DNA of 64,000 bases from a virus, in IMG/VR virus record IMGVR_UViG_3300044591_001745, positions 21,201-85,200 of that record, one strand, 5' to 3'. This document shows positions 35,981-45,579 of the stretch, one piece after another. Under the pieces are notes generated by a model that worked only from the letters and a program-made list of their open reading frames with translations, did not search any database and had not been told where the DNA came from. A program made the position numbers and the translations under genes. Positions within the stretch are counted from its first letter, which is position 1. Every line of letters starts with the position of its first letter.

Positions 35981-38900
35981 CTAATAACTAACTTGACTAT
36001 AATCTATCACAGCTATCCAACGAATATTGGTACTAGCTAGTCCAGTAACGTTAATTTGCAAAGCTTCATTTGTATCATCTGCTGTAACAGTAGCTACTAA
36101 TCCATTCATAACTCCTCCATCTGTCCAGCTAGTGGTAGTACTTCCCAATAAGGCTGTGCCATTCGCCCCATTCCTTCTTATAGCTCCTCGTATATTCCAT
36201 CCCATACCTAAATTGCCAGTATCATTATATGCACTTAATTTAATATCAAATGTCCATGTAGTTTTTGCTGGAATAGTTATTCTATTAGAAGAACCAGCTG
36301 CGGCCCCATCTAATGTCAAAATAGTAGCTGTAGCATTAGACGTTTGCATTCTAGCAACCAATACTGAGTGTTGAGCATCGCCAGCTGTCGCAAAATATCC
36401 GGCTGCATGCGCAAATTCTCCATGCTTATCTGTTTTAGCCTGTTTTCCTCCTGCGATAAAAGAATTATTTCCAGATACATTATTTTCTTCACCAGCAGCT
36501 ACTCCATAGGAACCACTAACAATGTTTTTAAAGCCACCAAGAATAGAGCTATGCGTACTAGTAATTGTATTACTTTGTCCTCCAATAATTGATCCATAAT
36601 TGCCAGCAGCAACCTGAGTACCGGTGCTTCTGATAGCTTGCCAATCTATAGAGTATTGACCACGAGGATCTCCATCTTCAGTTCTTTGTACTGCTCCATA
36701 ATTACTTGGTTGTATTATTACAGGACCATTAGAATTAGTACTACTAAGACTATTGCCGTCTAATCTTAGATTGTCTACGTTTATTCTGCTGCTTGAACCA
36801 CCAAATACGGTAAACGCCCCATCTCCAGATAATGTTGCTATATTTGTAGCTCCAGCATACCATTTAAAGCTTTGACTTGATCCTGGAACTGTTTGCCATA
36901 CAGCATTAGTCTCTATACCAAAAGCATAGTCTCCACTAAAGGTACTGGTACTAGGTCTTAAAATTATTTTAACTCCGTCGCTACGACCACCAAAGTTTAG
37001 TGTAGGAGCACCTACTCCAGAAGCATTGAAAGAAAGGAAATTAGAATTAGGATTATTAAAATGTAAACTTCCAGTATTATTAAATGAAGACGTATTCGAC
37101 AATCCGGTTATTGATATATTTGATAAAGAGAGACTTTCTGGAATATCAGAAGACTGTATTGTAGATGAAACAAACCTTGTCCCATTCCCTCTCAAGTATT
37201 GTCCAGAAGTTGCGGTATTATTTACTCTAAACCCGAAATTATTGCTAACATTAATGTCTCCAACTACATGAAGAAGCTGGTCAGGAGCGGTTGTCCCTAT
37301 CCCAATATTTCCATTATTTAAAATACTTAATCTTTCTGTTCTATTATTAGTGCCGTCTCCATTATGCATTAAAAATGCGAACCTAGAAGATAAATTAGTC
37401 GTAGTCGATGCCGTGGATGTGATCGCATTACCAACACTTACCTCAGCAGAACCTGTCCAGAGCCCATTAAACATAATAATAGAGTTAGTATTACTTTGAG
37501 TTGCTGTGCTTGTTGCTGTGGCCGACTTCGGAAAGGTTAATGTGCCATTAACGTATGTACTCTGCCCATTTAGCCATACAAATTGAGTACCTAAATATGT
37601 ATTAGAATTTGTATATGTATTAGATCCAATGTCTATTCTATTTGTTGTGCTGGTATTGAACTGAATAAAAGTATTGCCACTAGGACCGATAACAATACCA
37701 TTAGTACTACTGTCTCCTACCATAATACCGCTACTGAATATCCCGCTCCCTATAACATGAAGCCTGCTAGTGGGTGTAGATATACCAACACCTAAATTGC
37801 CAGCATTGATATAAGAAGCTGAATTTATATCGCTAGTTAAAAAGATATCAGTATTATTACTTCCATCTATAAGAGAGAATGTGCCATTACCACCACTATC
37901 TAATGAAAACTTTGCTTTCTCTACAGAATTACTGTTGCTAAAATGAGCTATATCACAGCTCACTGTTCCTGTCGCTGCTACCTCTAGTCTGGTAGATGGA
38001 GATGCGGTACCTATTCCAAGATTTCCCGCTCCTGTCAGCCTCATTCTTTCAGTGTAAGAAGCTAAGAATATAAGATTGGCCTCACTGATATAGCCTATGC
38101 GCATATTAGCAGATGTTGCTGGAGATGCTGCTTGTTGTAATTCTATAAAAGCATTAAGGTTATTGTAAGAATTAAATTGTTTAGTAGCAAATAAACTAAA
38201 GTTTTCTAAGAATACTCCCCTATTTGTTGTATCGATGCCAAAAACATCTGTGCCATTCCTTCGTATAAAAAAATGATCCTCATAATTCCCAGTCGAGCCA
38301 ATCCTAAAATCAACAAATGTTCTCTGTCCTGGATGACCATTCTGAATTCTTAATATGTTGCCAGTAGAAGGAATATTTCCACTGATATGGACCAGCTGTT
38401 GAGGAGCGGTAGTCCCTATTCCTAAGTTACCAATACTATCTAATCTTAATCTTTCTGCTCCGTTAGTACTAACACAAACAGTATTAGCAGAAGGAGAAAA
38501 AAGCCCAGTATCGGAATCTCCAACAAATTCAAAAGATGGTAAAGACGCAGTGCCAGAGCCTGCTACAAATGACCCGGTTGCGCTAATGTCTCCATTAAAT
38601 ACAGAGTTACCAACGACATGAAGTTTGACGGATGGTACTCCTGTGCCTATACCTATGTTGCCTCCGCTGGTCATAATAAAATCGTTTTGATTAAATCTAC
38701 CTGCAACTATTCTATCATCACTAAATACTTCAAATACTGGTAACCCAGCATTATTATTAACACTCATCAGACTACCACTAAGATTATCTGTAACACTAAA
38801 AAGATTTCCATTAGTACCAACAACATTAATTAGTGTTGAACCACTAACAGAATTATATATATCTAATGGAATATTACTTAAACTATTTTGATTAATTCCT

Positions 38901-39196
38901 ATTTTAGTTGCTAATATATTAGTGAATGCTCCACTTGCACCTATTGTCAGAGTTTTAGATGGCAGTGCCCTAATTTCGCCATTTTGTTCGAATACTATAT
39001 CTACTTCGCTGACACCATTGCCGATATATACATCTCTGCTAGCATCTCCTATAATTAGATTGCCACTTGTTGTGGATAGTGCTAGATCATTAGTGTTAGT
39101 AAGCTCTATCTTTGCTAATGATGAAGCTCCAAGATCTTGATAAAAATCTATCTTGCCGCTTCCTGGAGTTATAATAATATCGCTCATATTATCCAC
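35981..39196 (-). CDS. Long fibre with GIGT repeats and tip domain (1071 aa)
   Basis: Typical phage fibre stalk: repeated NLGIGTTAPQQLVHISGN, NLGIGTASPSTRLEVAATG and NIGIGTTAPDQLLHVVGD units are spaced through residues 170-680. A VIGNN-like segment (SIIGGQSNTITSTHSSILGG, VAAGEENNVSGNNSFIAGGK) lies near residues 890-950. The last 110 residues form a beta-sandwich-like tip shared with the collagen-like protein at 33391-33936. The gene overlaps the beta-helix spike gene by 8 bases. The protein is presumably trimeric and receptor-binding. Whether it sits on head or tail is unclear, since it lies between capsid and connector genes. Confidence 0.85.
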   Translation of the reverse strand: MDNMSDIIITPGSGKIDFYQDLGASSLAKIELTNTNDLALSTTSGNLIIGDASRDVYIGNGVSEVDIVFEQNGEIRALPSKTLTIGASGAFTNILATKIGINQNSLSNIPLDIYNSVSGSTLINVVGTNGNLFSVTDNLSGSLMSVNNNAGLPVFEVFSDDRIVAGRFNQNDFIMTSGGNIGIGTGVPSVKLHVVGNSVFNGDISATGSFVAGSGTASLPSFEFVGDSDTGLFSPSANTVCVSTNGAERLRLDSIGNLGIGTTAPQQLVHISGNIPSTGNILRIQNGHPGQRTFVDFRIGSTGNYEDHFFIRRNGTDVFGIDTTNRGVFLENFSLFATKQFNSYNNLNAFIELQQAASPATSANMRIGYISEANLIFLASYTERMRLTGAGNLGIGTASPSTRLEVAATGTVSCDIAHFSNSNSVEKAKFSLDSGGNGTFSLIDGSNNTDIFLTSDINSASYINAGNLGVGISTPTSRLHVIGSGIFSSGIMVGDSSTNGIVIGPSGNTFIQFNTSTTNRIDIGSNTYTNSNTYLGTQFVWLNGQSTYVNGTLTFPKSATATSTATQSNTNSIIMFNGLWTGSAEVSVGNAITSTASTTTNLSSRFAFLMHNGDGTNNRTERLSILNNGNIGIGTTAPDQLLHVVGDINVSNNFGFRVNNTATSGQYLRGNGTRFVSSTIQSSDIPESLSLSNISITGLSNTSSFNNTGSLHFNNPNSNFLSFNASGVGAPTLNFGGRSDGVKIILRPSTSTFSGDYAFGIETNAVWQTVPGSSQSFKWYAGATNIATLSGDGAFTVFGGSSSRINVDNLRLDGNSLSSTNSNGPVIIQPSNYGAVQRTEDGDPRGQYSIDWQAIRSTGTQVAAGNYGSIIGGQSNTITSTHSSILGGFKNIVSGSYGVAAGEENNVSGNNSFIAGGKQAKTDKHGEFAHAAGYFATAGDAQHSVLVARMQTSNATATILTLDGAAAGSSNRITIPAKTTWTFDIKLSAYNDTGNLGMGWNIRGAIRRNGANGTALLGSTTTSWTDGGVMNGLVATVTADDTNEALQINVTGLASTNIRWIAVIDYSQVSY

Positions 39197-41723
39197 CTAA
39201 TATTGTTTTAAGTTGCGTGATTGAATTTCGGACCACAACATTATTTTTTGTGTTATTATAATTAACCAAAGAGTTAGTTTCAATTAGCCCATTACTATTT
39301 TCTATACTAATATCGAGATCCTTCTCCCACCAACCCAATCTGCTGTTACTACCACTATCCAAACAGCCTATGCCAACAGTTAAATAATAGTCAAATGGTA
39401 ATTTTGGTAAAGTTAGTGTTCTATTTTCCCAGATATTTGAGCTGTTGGTGAATCTTACGCTAATGTCCCTAAAGCCAATTCCTGGAGTAACATTAGAGCT
39501 ATCAAATGTTGTAACTGTTTCATTATTATTATGAAAAATACCATTATTGTATCCATCTAAATAATGTCTAGCATATATATATGGATAATTAGTATTACCA
39601 GAAGCTGTTTTAACACTGGCTTTAATAAAAACTCTAGTATTGGCCGGAACATAAACGTCATTGGTAAAGCCCATCCAACCGCTCTGGTCTCTATCAGGAT
39701 AAACTCTCCAAGCAGATTCATTAAAATCATAAACTCTTAAAGCTCTTCTATTCCAATTAATACTATTACCTTGTTTAAAATTATAGCCATGACAAACAAA
39801 CTGCTGCATAAAAGCTGATCTTCCGTCCATTCTGCCTTGTGTTCCATCAGCAAGGTTAAGACCATCGCTATAAGCACCAAAACCATTGAAGTTCGTTACA
39901 TCCCAACTGTTACCAAGATAGCTATTATTAATAAGAAAAATGCTCGAACGTTCTCCATATGGCCAAAGTATAAAATAATCTATATAACAATTATCTACAT
40001 AGCTTAAACCATTTTGATATTGTACAGTCATAGGATAAGACGTATTGAATACTGCATAATTTTGTCTGAACCTAGAAGATGGTTCATACCATTGACTAAA
40101 CCCATATGCAGTATTACCAGATCTTGTAGCAAAGTTATATGATACTTCGGTACTGTTGTTGTACATGCCTTCTAAATATATCTGATCGGCATATCTTGCA
40201 GCTATATTATTAAAAAATCCATGATCATTAGCATATCTAGCAAATGCCCAGCTATTAGTATTATAACTAACACAATTTCGAATATTCAAATTATGATGAT
40301 CCCACCAATAGCCACAATTACGACTTATTCTATTAGTAGGATAAATAACTATACCATCAAAATAGCTAGTATAACTTGTTCCTATTCCACTTGCCGTAGA
40401 GTTTTGATAACTAAAACTACCTCTTAATCCTATACAGCCATAATCTGCACTATTACTATTTGCTCCAACATTAATGAGACAATTAACTATTCTCATTCTT
40501 CTTGTATAGTTTCCCGGCAAATTACCAGAATAAATAAAACTAGTTTGATCTGTACCGTATGCTGTGCCTTCTGGAGCTTTTATTTTAGTATCTCTATTCA
40601 AGTTAACAACAATACCTCCAATGCCAGCTTTAGCATTTTTTTGCAAAGTCGTTGTTGCGGATGACGAGAATCCGCCTGTTAACGTAATGACCTTTGTTTC
40701 GGTATTGATGGCAGATATCGTATAGTCCATAACATGATCCCAACTATTAGCATTGCTGTAGACGGGGTCATTTACTGGTACCATTATCAAGTCCCCAACA
40801 TTAAATCCATTTGTATTATTAACTGTTATAGTATTTGTACCAGCATTACTATCAGTCGTTAATACAGCTGCTATTCGCAAAACGATATCTCCGGATATAT
40901 GACTTTTTTCTAGTCCTGTTCTATATATCGTTAAACCAACTATTGTTCCAGAAGGAACTCCAGATAAAGTAATGAGATTTGTAACATAATTAATATCAGT
41001 AATAGTAAGTATATTCCTATTGGCTCCAGTTCCAAAAATGATTTTGTATCCTACCCTCATAACTTTGGAATCAGCGACAGTAATCGTTGAACCAGATGTG
41101 CTCAATATGGTTGTAGAAGGACTAACAAAATGTCTGAAATATATAGTATTCCCACTAATATCATGAATCCACATTCCTTCATCGCTTTTATAGTATCTAA
41201 AGTCTTTATTCAGATAATCATTACGATAAACTGTGATCCAATCCCCAGTAGCAAAATTTGTTGCATTAACCACTGAAAGAGATGTATCATTATTATTGGC
41301 ATTTGCAGATAGGGTCGTCTGAGGATTAGGATTAGTTCCTTCTATTTCGCATGTAACGTATTGATGAGCTTGAATTTGTAATCTGTGTTGTTCAGCATTT
41401 GATCCTTTAAATTCCAATAAAGACCCAGGATCCATCCTAAAAAACGCAGCACTATTCACACCCTCAGTGAACCATGTAGTATATCCAGCATTATTATCTA
41501 TATATAGAATGCCATTCATTCTTAATTTACCAGAAGACGTTATAGTCAATTTTCCTCTCACTGTACTGTCATTAAATCCATTTGTTGTTCTTCTGTCATC
41601 ATTAATGGTAACAACATGACCATAATTCACTATAAATATGTCGCCATCCACAGGAACTGGATTTCCGCCCCATGTTGATGTGCTATTAAAATTTCCACTT
41701 TGTGTGCTAGTTCGTGTTGCCAT
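39189..41723 (-). CDS. G8-domain/right-handed beta-helix spike protein
   Basis: An 844-residue protein. The N-terminal 100 residues (STSTWGGNPVPVDGDIFIVN, then YGHVVTIN and GKLTITSSGKLRMNGILYID) match the G8 domain of cell-surface glycan-binding proteins. The middle (about 380-620) has short parallel-strand repeats with Asn and aromatic ladders (LNIRNCVSYNTNSWAFARYA, NDHGFFNNIAARYADQIYLE), typical of a right-handed beta-helix. The C-terminal part has a carbohydrate-binding-like beta sandwich (about 660-800). It overlaps the 67-residue gene upstream by 17 bases and the next fibre gene by 8. It probably binds or processes polysaccharide; no catalytic residues could be assigned. Confidence 0.8.
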   Translation of the reverse strand: MATRTSTQSGNFNSTSTWGGNPVPVDGDIFIVNYGHVVTINDDRRTTNGFNDSTVRGKLTITSSGKLRMNGILYIDNNAGYTTWFTEGVNSAAFFRMDPGSLLEFKGSNAEQHRLQIQAHQYVTCEIEGTNPNPQTTLSANANNNDTSLSVVNATNFATGDWITVYRNDYLNKDFRYYKSDEGMWIHDISGNTIYFRHFVSPSTTILSTSGSTITVADSKVMRVGYKIIFGTGANRNILTITDINYVTNLITLSGVPSGTIVGLTIYRTGLEKSHISGDIVLRIAAVLTTDSNAGTNTITVNNTNGFNVGDLIMVPVNDPVYSNANSWDHVMDYTISAINTETKVITLTGGFSSSATTTLQKNAKAGIGGIVVNLNRDTKIKAPEGTAYGTDQTSFIYSGNLPGNYTRRMRIVNCLINVGANSNSADYGCIGLRGSFSYQNSTASGIGTSYTSYFDGIVIYPTNRISRNCGYWWDHHNLNIRNCVSYNTNSWAFARYANDHGFFNNIAARYADQIYLEGMYNNSTEVSYNFATRSGNTAYGFSQWYEPSSRFRQNYAVFNTSYPMTVQYQNGLSYVDNCYIDYFILWPYGERSSIFLINNSYLGNSWDVTNFNGFGAYSDGLNLADGTQGRMDGRSAFMQQFVCHGYNFKQGNSINWNRRALRVYDFNESAWRVYPDRDQSGWMGFTNDVYVPANTRVFIKASVKTASGNTNYPYIYARHYLDGYNNGIFHNNNETVTTFDSSNVTPGIGFRDISVRFTNSSNIWENRTLTLPKLPFDYYLTVGIGCLDSGSNSRLGWWEKDLDISIENSNGLIETNSLVNYNNTKNNVVVRNSITQLKTILGG

Positions 41724-41910
41724 TTATATTTTCCGAAATATTGTATAGCTTTTCAAAGCTTGTAGTGTTAAAGGCTATTTCAAATTTTGTTGTATTATCG
41801 TCATTTTGTACCGTAGATGAAGATATTTCTACAACATCGGTATTTGGATACATATCGTTGTTAATTGATATTTCTCCAGTATTTTTATCAATATTCACAT
41901 ATATTATCAT
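41707..41910 (-). CDS. Small virion-cassette protein, unknown (67 aa)
   Basis: A 67-residue acidic, beta-prone protein (MIIYVNIDKNTGEISINNDM at the start) with no recognised family. The ATG at 41910 follows GAGGAAATATT, a good ribosome site. Its end overlaps the spike gene by 17 bases, so it is probably co-translated with the spike and could be a fibre chaperone or attachment adaptor. The N-terminal strand-turn-strand pattern resembles small beta adaptors. Confidence 0.68.
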   Translation of the reverse strand: MIIYVNIDKNTGEISINNDMYPNTDVVEISSSTVQNDDNTTKFEIAFNTTSFEKLYNISENINGNTN

Positions 41911-41924
41911 AATATTTCCTCAAT

Positions 41925-41936
41925 ATCATATACACT
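41925..41936 (-). promoter_or_regulatory. Candidate late promoter element (AGTGTATATGAT)
   Basis: RGTGTAY element only 15 bases before the start of the 67-residue gene, in the 27-base gap after the LamG gene. If the TATGAT part is the -10 box, transcripts would begin very close to the ribosome site. It is less certain than the copies with longer leaders. Confidence 0.33.
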
Positions 41937-41937
41937 A

Positions 41938-43032
41938 TTATAAATATTTATATCTCATAGACTGATAATTGGCCATAATTTCATTAGCAGATAATATTCT
42001 ATTATAAATTTTGGCACTATATAAGTATCCATAAGCAGAATGATTACCGCAGTGATTAGTATTGCCCATCAAATTAAAAACTAATGTTGGATGAGAATAA
42101 CTCTGAGAAATGCTCCCACTAGCAACCAAAACTCCATTAACATATAATAATAATGTTTGAGTATTACCAACAATAATTTGTTGCATGGTATATAGGTATA
42201 CATTATTTAAGAGCGTTCCTTCATAATAGATATTTAAAGATGAGGAGCCTGCAATATTAAGGTAGAGTCTTCCTGATGTGGTATCATACCCTGCTCTTAG
42301 CCCTGTGTATAAGGGGCCGTTTGGGCCGTTGAATCCTCCTTGCTTACTAAACAGAGTATATCCTGTAGTCCCGCAGGCGCTATTAACATTTAAAAAGCTT
42401 GTCGGCTTATACCAAATGTCTATTGTCATTAAATCTGTAAATGGAACACTATTAACAACATTCTCATACGCATTACTATTGCCACTGGTATACAACAAAG
42501 CCTTATTGTCTTGAAATCCTCCACCAATATTAAAATGTCTATTATTTCCTGATAAGTCATATAATATATTAGAATTAGGAGTTAATATTTCTTTTATACT
42601 AAGATAGTCTATATCAAAGTCTGCTCCAACATTGTCAGCATTTAATACAAATTGGCCTGTTGTATTGCATGTAAAAGTTCTTGTGTACGTTCCTGGAGCA
42701 AGAGCCATCGCGCTTTGAAAATTCGGTGTTAAGCTATAAGGAGGAACATTGGGGCTAAAACTAGCTGAGGTAGAGCCTCTCTTGGCGGTAATGGTCCATA
42801 TGATTCTATATCTTTTACCGGCAACACATGCAGCTATATTATTGAAGCCTATATAGTTTCCTCCAATACTACTAATTGTTTTTACTTGACCATCTCCCGC
42901 CGTAACTACTGATGCGTCCGTAACCAACTCTGGGCCATAAGTTATATTTTGATTGTAGCCGCGATCTACTGTGGAATCTAAATATAGTATTAAGTTATCT
43001 GTTATTATTTTTGGACCATGGTTTCTAGTCAT
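41938..43032 (-). CDS. LamG/concanavalin-like lectin adhesin with carbohydrate-binding insert
   Basis: A 364-residue protein that starts like its upstream neighbour (HGPKIITDNLILYLD against YSPKIVNDGLVFNMD) and ends with the LamG_3 pattern (SAKIYNRILSANEIMANYQS). The lectin part includes YDLSGNNRHF, IDIWYKPTSF and LLLYVNGVLVASG. Between the first strand and the lectin core (about residues 30-150) is an inserted carbohydrate-binding-like beta sandwich (VTDASVVTAGDGQVKTISSI, then GTYTRTFTCNTTGQFVLNAD). It is 4-base coupled to the shorter LamG gene. It probably binds host surface glycans as part of the virion. Confidence 0.82.
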   Translation of the reverse strand: MTRNHGPKIITDNLILYLDSTVDRGYNQNITYGPELVTDASVVTAGDGQVKTISSIGGNYIGFNNIAACVAGKRYRIIWTITAKRGSTSASFSPNVPPYSLTPNFQSAMALAPGTYTRTFTCNTTGQFVLNADNVGADFDIDYLSIKEILTPNSNILYDLSGNNRHFNIGGGFQDNKALLYTSGNSNAYENVVNSVPFTDLMTIDIWYKPTSFLNVNSACGTTGYTLFSKQGGFNGPNGPLYTGLRAGYDTTSGRLYLNIAGSSSLNIYYEGTLLNNVYLYTMQQIIVGNTQTLLLYVNGVLVASGSISQSYSHPTLVFNLMGNTNHCGNHSAYGYLYSAKIYNRILSANEIMANYQSMRYKYL

Positions 43033-43727
43033 AATCCAAACCTACCTTTAGTAGCATTATAATTGTTTAATACTTCAATAGCTGATAGTTGTTTATTATA
43101 TACTCTTACTATGGCTATATCTCCATTATAGTAATAACTTCTACCTCCGCTGTATCCGCCATAAGCTCCTATACTCATTCCTCCAGTATTCACGGCAACA
43201 GTACCGGTTGCGGTGTCGCTGTTCTTAAGAACACTATTAATATACAGTCTTCTATTTCCTGTACTATATGTTCCAACAACTTGAAACCAACTAGAAGTAT
43301 TAACTCCAGCATTAACAGTATTTGTACTAAAAGTGTTCATTGACCCATTGAGAACCATTCTCCATTGAATATTCCCACCTTCTTGAAATAAACTATATTG
43401 AGTATTTACAGTTCCTTTTTCAAACCAAAAACCGCTTTGGCTTGTGGCATTAGTTTTTAACCAAACTTCTACCGATGGAGATTGAGTATCTAATAGGGTG
43501 CTATTTTGTATTCTGATGACTCTACTACTTGTAGTGCCATTAAAAGAAAAATATTTATTGTTTATATTACTAGTGTATGTTGGAGTATTTATAATTTCTC
43601 CAATCATATTATTTCCACTGAGATCATAACAGCTGTTACCTGTGCCTGGATAGCATTTAACGTTACCAAAATCCATATTAAATACTAATCCATCATTAAC
43701 AATTTTAGGAGAATAATCTATACTCAT
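43029..43727 (-). CDS. LamG/concanavalin-like lectin adhesin (232 aa)
   Basis: A single LamG_3-type lectin domain: YSPKIVNDGLVFNMDFGN at the N terminus, CYDLSGNN, PSVEVWLKTNATSQSGFWFE, RRLYINSVLKNSDTATG, and AIVRVYNKQLSAIEVLNNYN at the C terminus. It is a shorter tandem paralogue of the next gene and lacks that gene's insert. Its ATG shares one base with the upstream stop (TAATG), and AAGGAGGAT lies directly before it, a very strong ribosome site. Expected role: glycan-binding virion decoration or fibre tip. Confidence 0.83.
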   Translation of the reverse strand: MSIDYSPKIVNDGLVFNMDFGNVKCYPGTGNSCYDLSGNNMIGEIINTPTYTSNINNKYFSFNGTTSSRVIRIQNSTLLDTQSPSVEVWLKTNATSQSGFWFEKGTVNTQYSLFQEGGNIQWRMVLNGSMNTFSTNTVNAGVNTSSWFQVVGTYSTGNRRLYINSVLKNSDTATGTVAVNTGGMSIGAYGGYSGGRSYYYNGDIAIVRVYNKQLSAIEVLNNYNATKGRFGL

Positions 43728-45493
43728 TAATCCTCCTTTTCGACGACTAACTGTTCTACATCTTTACGAGTTCCTGTAAGGGTCCAGAAAAATTGTAATT
43801 CTCCAAGGGTTTTGGCTCGATCAGCCCTAACCACAAATTTATTATTTGGCAAGTCTATGGAATCGACATATATATTTTTCCCATGTTTATAATTAGTAAT
43901 TTGTATGTTCAAAGTTTCATCGTCATGAATAAGGTCTCGAAGATAATCAGGCAATTCTACAATTCCAATACCTTTTATAACTTTACCCCTACCGGTTAAT
44001 CTTACTCCATGATAAGGACTCTCTAAAGAGCCGTATTCGAGTGAATATCCTTCTTTGCTAGGATGATTGATTCGGAAACTTTTTGTTGTAGCTCCAAAAT
44101 TACCATTAACTTGAAGTTTATATGTTGGAGAAGATGTTCCGATTCCAATTCTATCAGTACTAGCATCAACAAAAAATAAATTGGAATCCGTATCTCCTTC
44201 TATTCTAAAGTCAATGTCGGCCCCAGTTTCATTAACTATTACATTTCCGTTATTATAATTGATTCTTAAAGATTCTGAAATCCCACCATTGATGGAGTCA
44301 AAAATTAAATCGTGACTTGTTCCTTCTCTGTATATTTGCATACGAGCAGAAGCATCGCCAAATTTTATTCCACCACTTCCTGCGACATTTTGTGTCTGTA
44401 GGTATAAATATGAATTATCTCCATAAACCGTCATCTTTTCAGCAGGACTTGCCGTTCCAATTCCAATATTCCCATTGGTGGTGATTCTCATGGCTTCAGT
44501 ACCACCATTATTACCCACTCCAAATCTAATATAATCTGAAGTGCCAACCCCGGTAGTAGATCTAAATGATAAGTAACTGCTCGCTGCGCTGCCACCAGCA
44601 ATAGGGTATCCATTGACCATCTGCATAGCGTTACTATCTATCAATATTACTTGTGTTGATCCAGATGGGGTTGTTGCTGCTCCTCCTCCGCCAATCCAAA
44701 AACAGTGTTGACCAGTAATATAGTCCATAATAAAAGAACTGTATAGTGCTGCCCTATTGGCTCTTAGCCAATTATTATTGGTATAACTTTGTCCACCAAG
44801 AGTAAATCCGGCATTATAAGCATTATTATAAAGCTGTATAGAAGACCTAGCAGCAGTTCCAGAAGTATTGGTGTTAGTAATTCTAATTCCTGTATCCGTA
44901 TTAGAATTAAAAGAAAGATCCAATGGCGCTTGAGGATTATTTGTTCCTATTCCGACATTTGTACCATTATCGAAAACAAGACTATTTACAGCAGTTTGAC
45001 TACCGCTAAATTTTGGCAAATAGTTTATTGTTCCAGTCGCTGAGACTTTAGTCGCTAAATTATTAGTTATTGTAGTGCTAAAATTAGCATCATTTCCTAA
45101 TGCAGCAGCTAACTCGTTTAGAGTATCAAGAGCGGCTGGAGCTGATGCTACCAAATTACTTACTTCAGATCTGACAAAAGATGTTGTTGCTATCTGATTG
45201 GTATTTGTTCCTCCTGCCGCTGTTGGTGCTGTTGGTATACCAGTCAAAGATGGACTAATAAGAGGAGCGTATATCCCATTAACTAGCCCACTAACAGAAC
45301 TATTAAAATCTGTTATATTAGATGAAGTATGATTATGATTACTTAATTGCGCCCAAGTTTTTGTACCATCACCAATTTTTAAGATATTATTTGTAATATC
45401 ATATCCAGGCTCCCCAGAAGCCAGAATGGGATTTGTGGTTGTCCAATCGCTAGACAACCCCTTGCGTAATCTTATACTCGTATTTACAGGCAT
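43727..45493 (-). CDS. Tail/head fibre with Mtd-like N terminus (588 aa)
   Basis: The N-terminal 50 residues (NTSIRLRKGLSSDWTTTNPI, GEPGYDITNNILKIGDGTKT) are the Mtd-like fibre-attachment domain. The segment PSLTGIPTAPTAAGGTNTNQ then matches the common phage fibre repeat, followed by GIGTNNPQAPLDL and GIGTASPAEKMTVYGDN stalk motifs. The last 110 residues (FRINHPSKEGYSLEYGSLES, then PDYLRDLI and GTRKDVEQLVVEKE) closely follow a C-terminal domain I associate with T4-like cyanophage structural proteins. It is preceded by a GGTAGTATAATAG element. Confidence 0.86.
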   Translation of the reverse strand: MPVNTSIRLRKGLSSDWTTTNPILASGEPGYDITNNILKIGDGTKTWAQLSNHNHTSSNITDFNSSVSGLVNGIYAPLISPSLTGIPTAPTAAGGTNTNQIATTSFVRSEVSNLVASAPAALDTLNELAAALGNDANFSTTITNNLATKVSATGTINYLPKFSGSQTAVNSLVFDNGTNVGIGTNNPQAPLDLSFNSNTDTGIRITNTNTSGTAARSSIQLYNNAYNAGFTLGGQSYTNNNWLRANRAALYSSFIMDYITGQHCFWIGGGGAATTPSGSTQVILIDSNAMQMVNGYPIAGGSAASSYLSFRSTTGVGTSDYIRFGVGNNGGTEAMRITTNGNIGIGTASPAEKMTVYGDNSYLYLQTQNVAGSGGIKFGDASARMQIYREGTSHDLIFDSINGGISESLRINYNNGNVIVNETGADIDFRIEGDTDSNLFFVDASTDRIGIGTSSPTYKLQVNGNFGATTKSFRINHPSKEGYSLEYGSLESPYHGVRLTGRGKVIKGIGIVELPDYLRDLIHDDETLNIQITNYKHGKNIYVDSIDLPNNKFVVRADRAKTLGELQFFWTLTGTRKDVEQLVVEKED

Positions 45494-45520
45494 ACTGTCT
45501 CACTATAGCTAGGTCCTAAA

Positions 45521-45536
45521 ATACTATTATACTACC
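45521..45536 (-). promoter_or_regulatory. Possible late promoter element (GGTAGTATAATAGTAT)
   Basis: A TATAAT box with an upstream GGTAG in the 86-base gap between two fibre genes, 28 bases before the start at 45493. It is a weaker match to the RGTGTAY family but in an equivalent position. Confidence 0.3.
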
Positions 45537-45579
45537 ATCAGACTAATAATAAACTAAACAATTTATTATATTTCCACTA

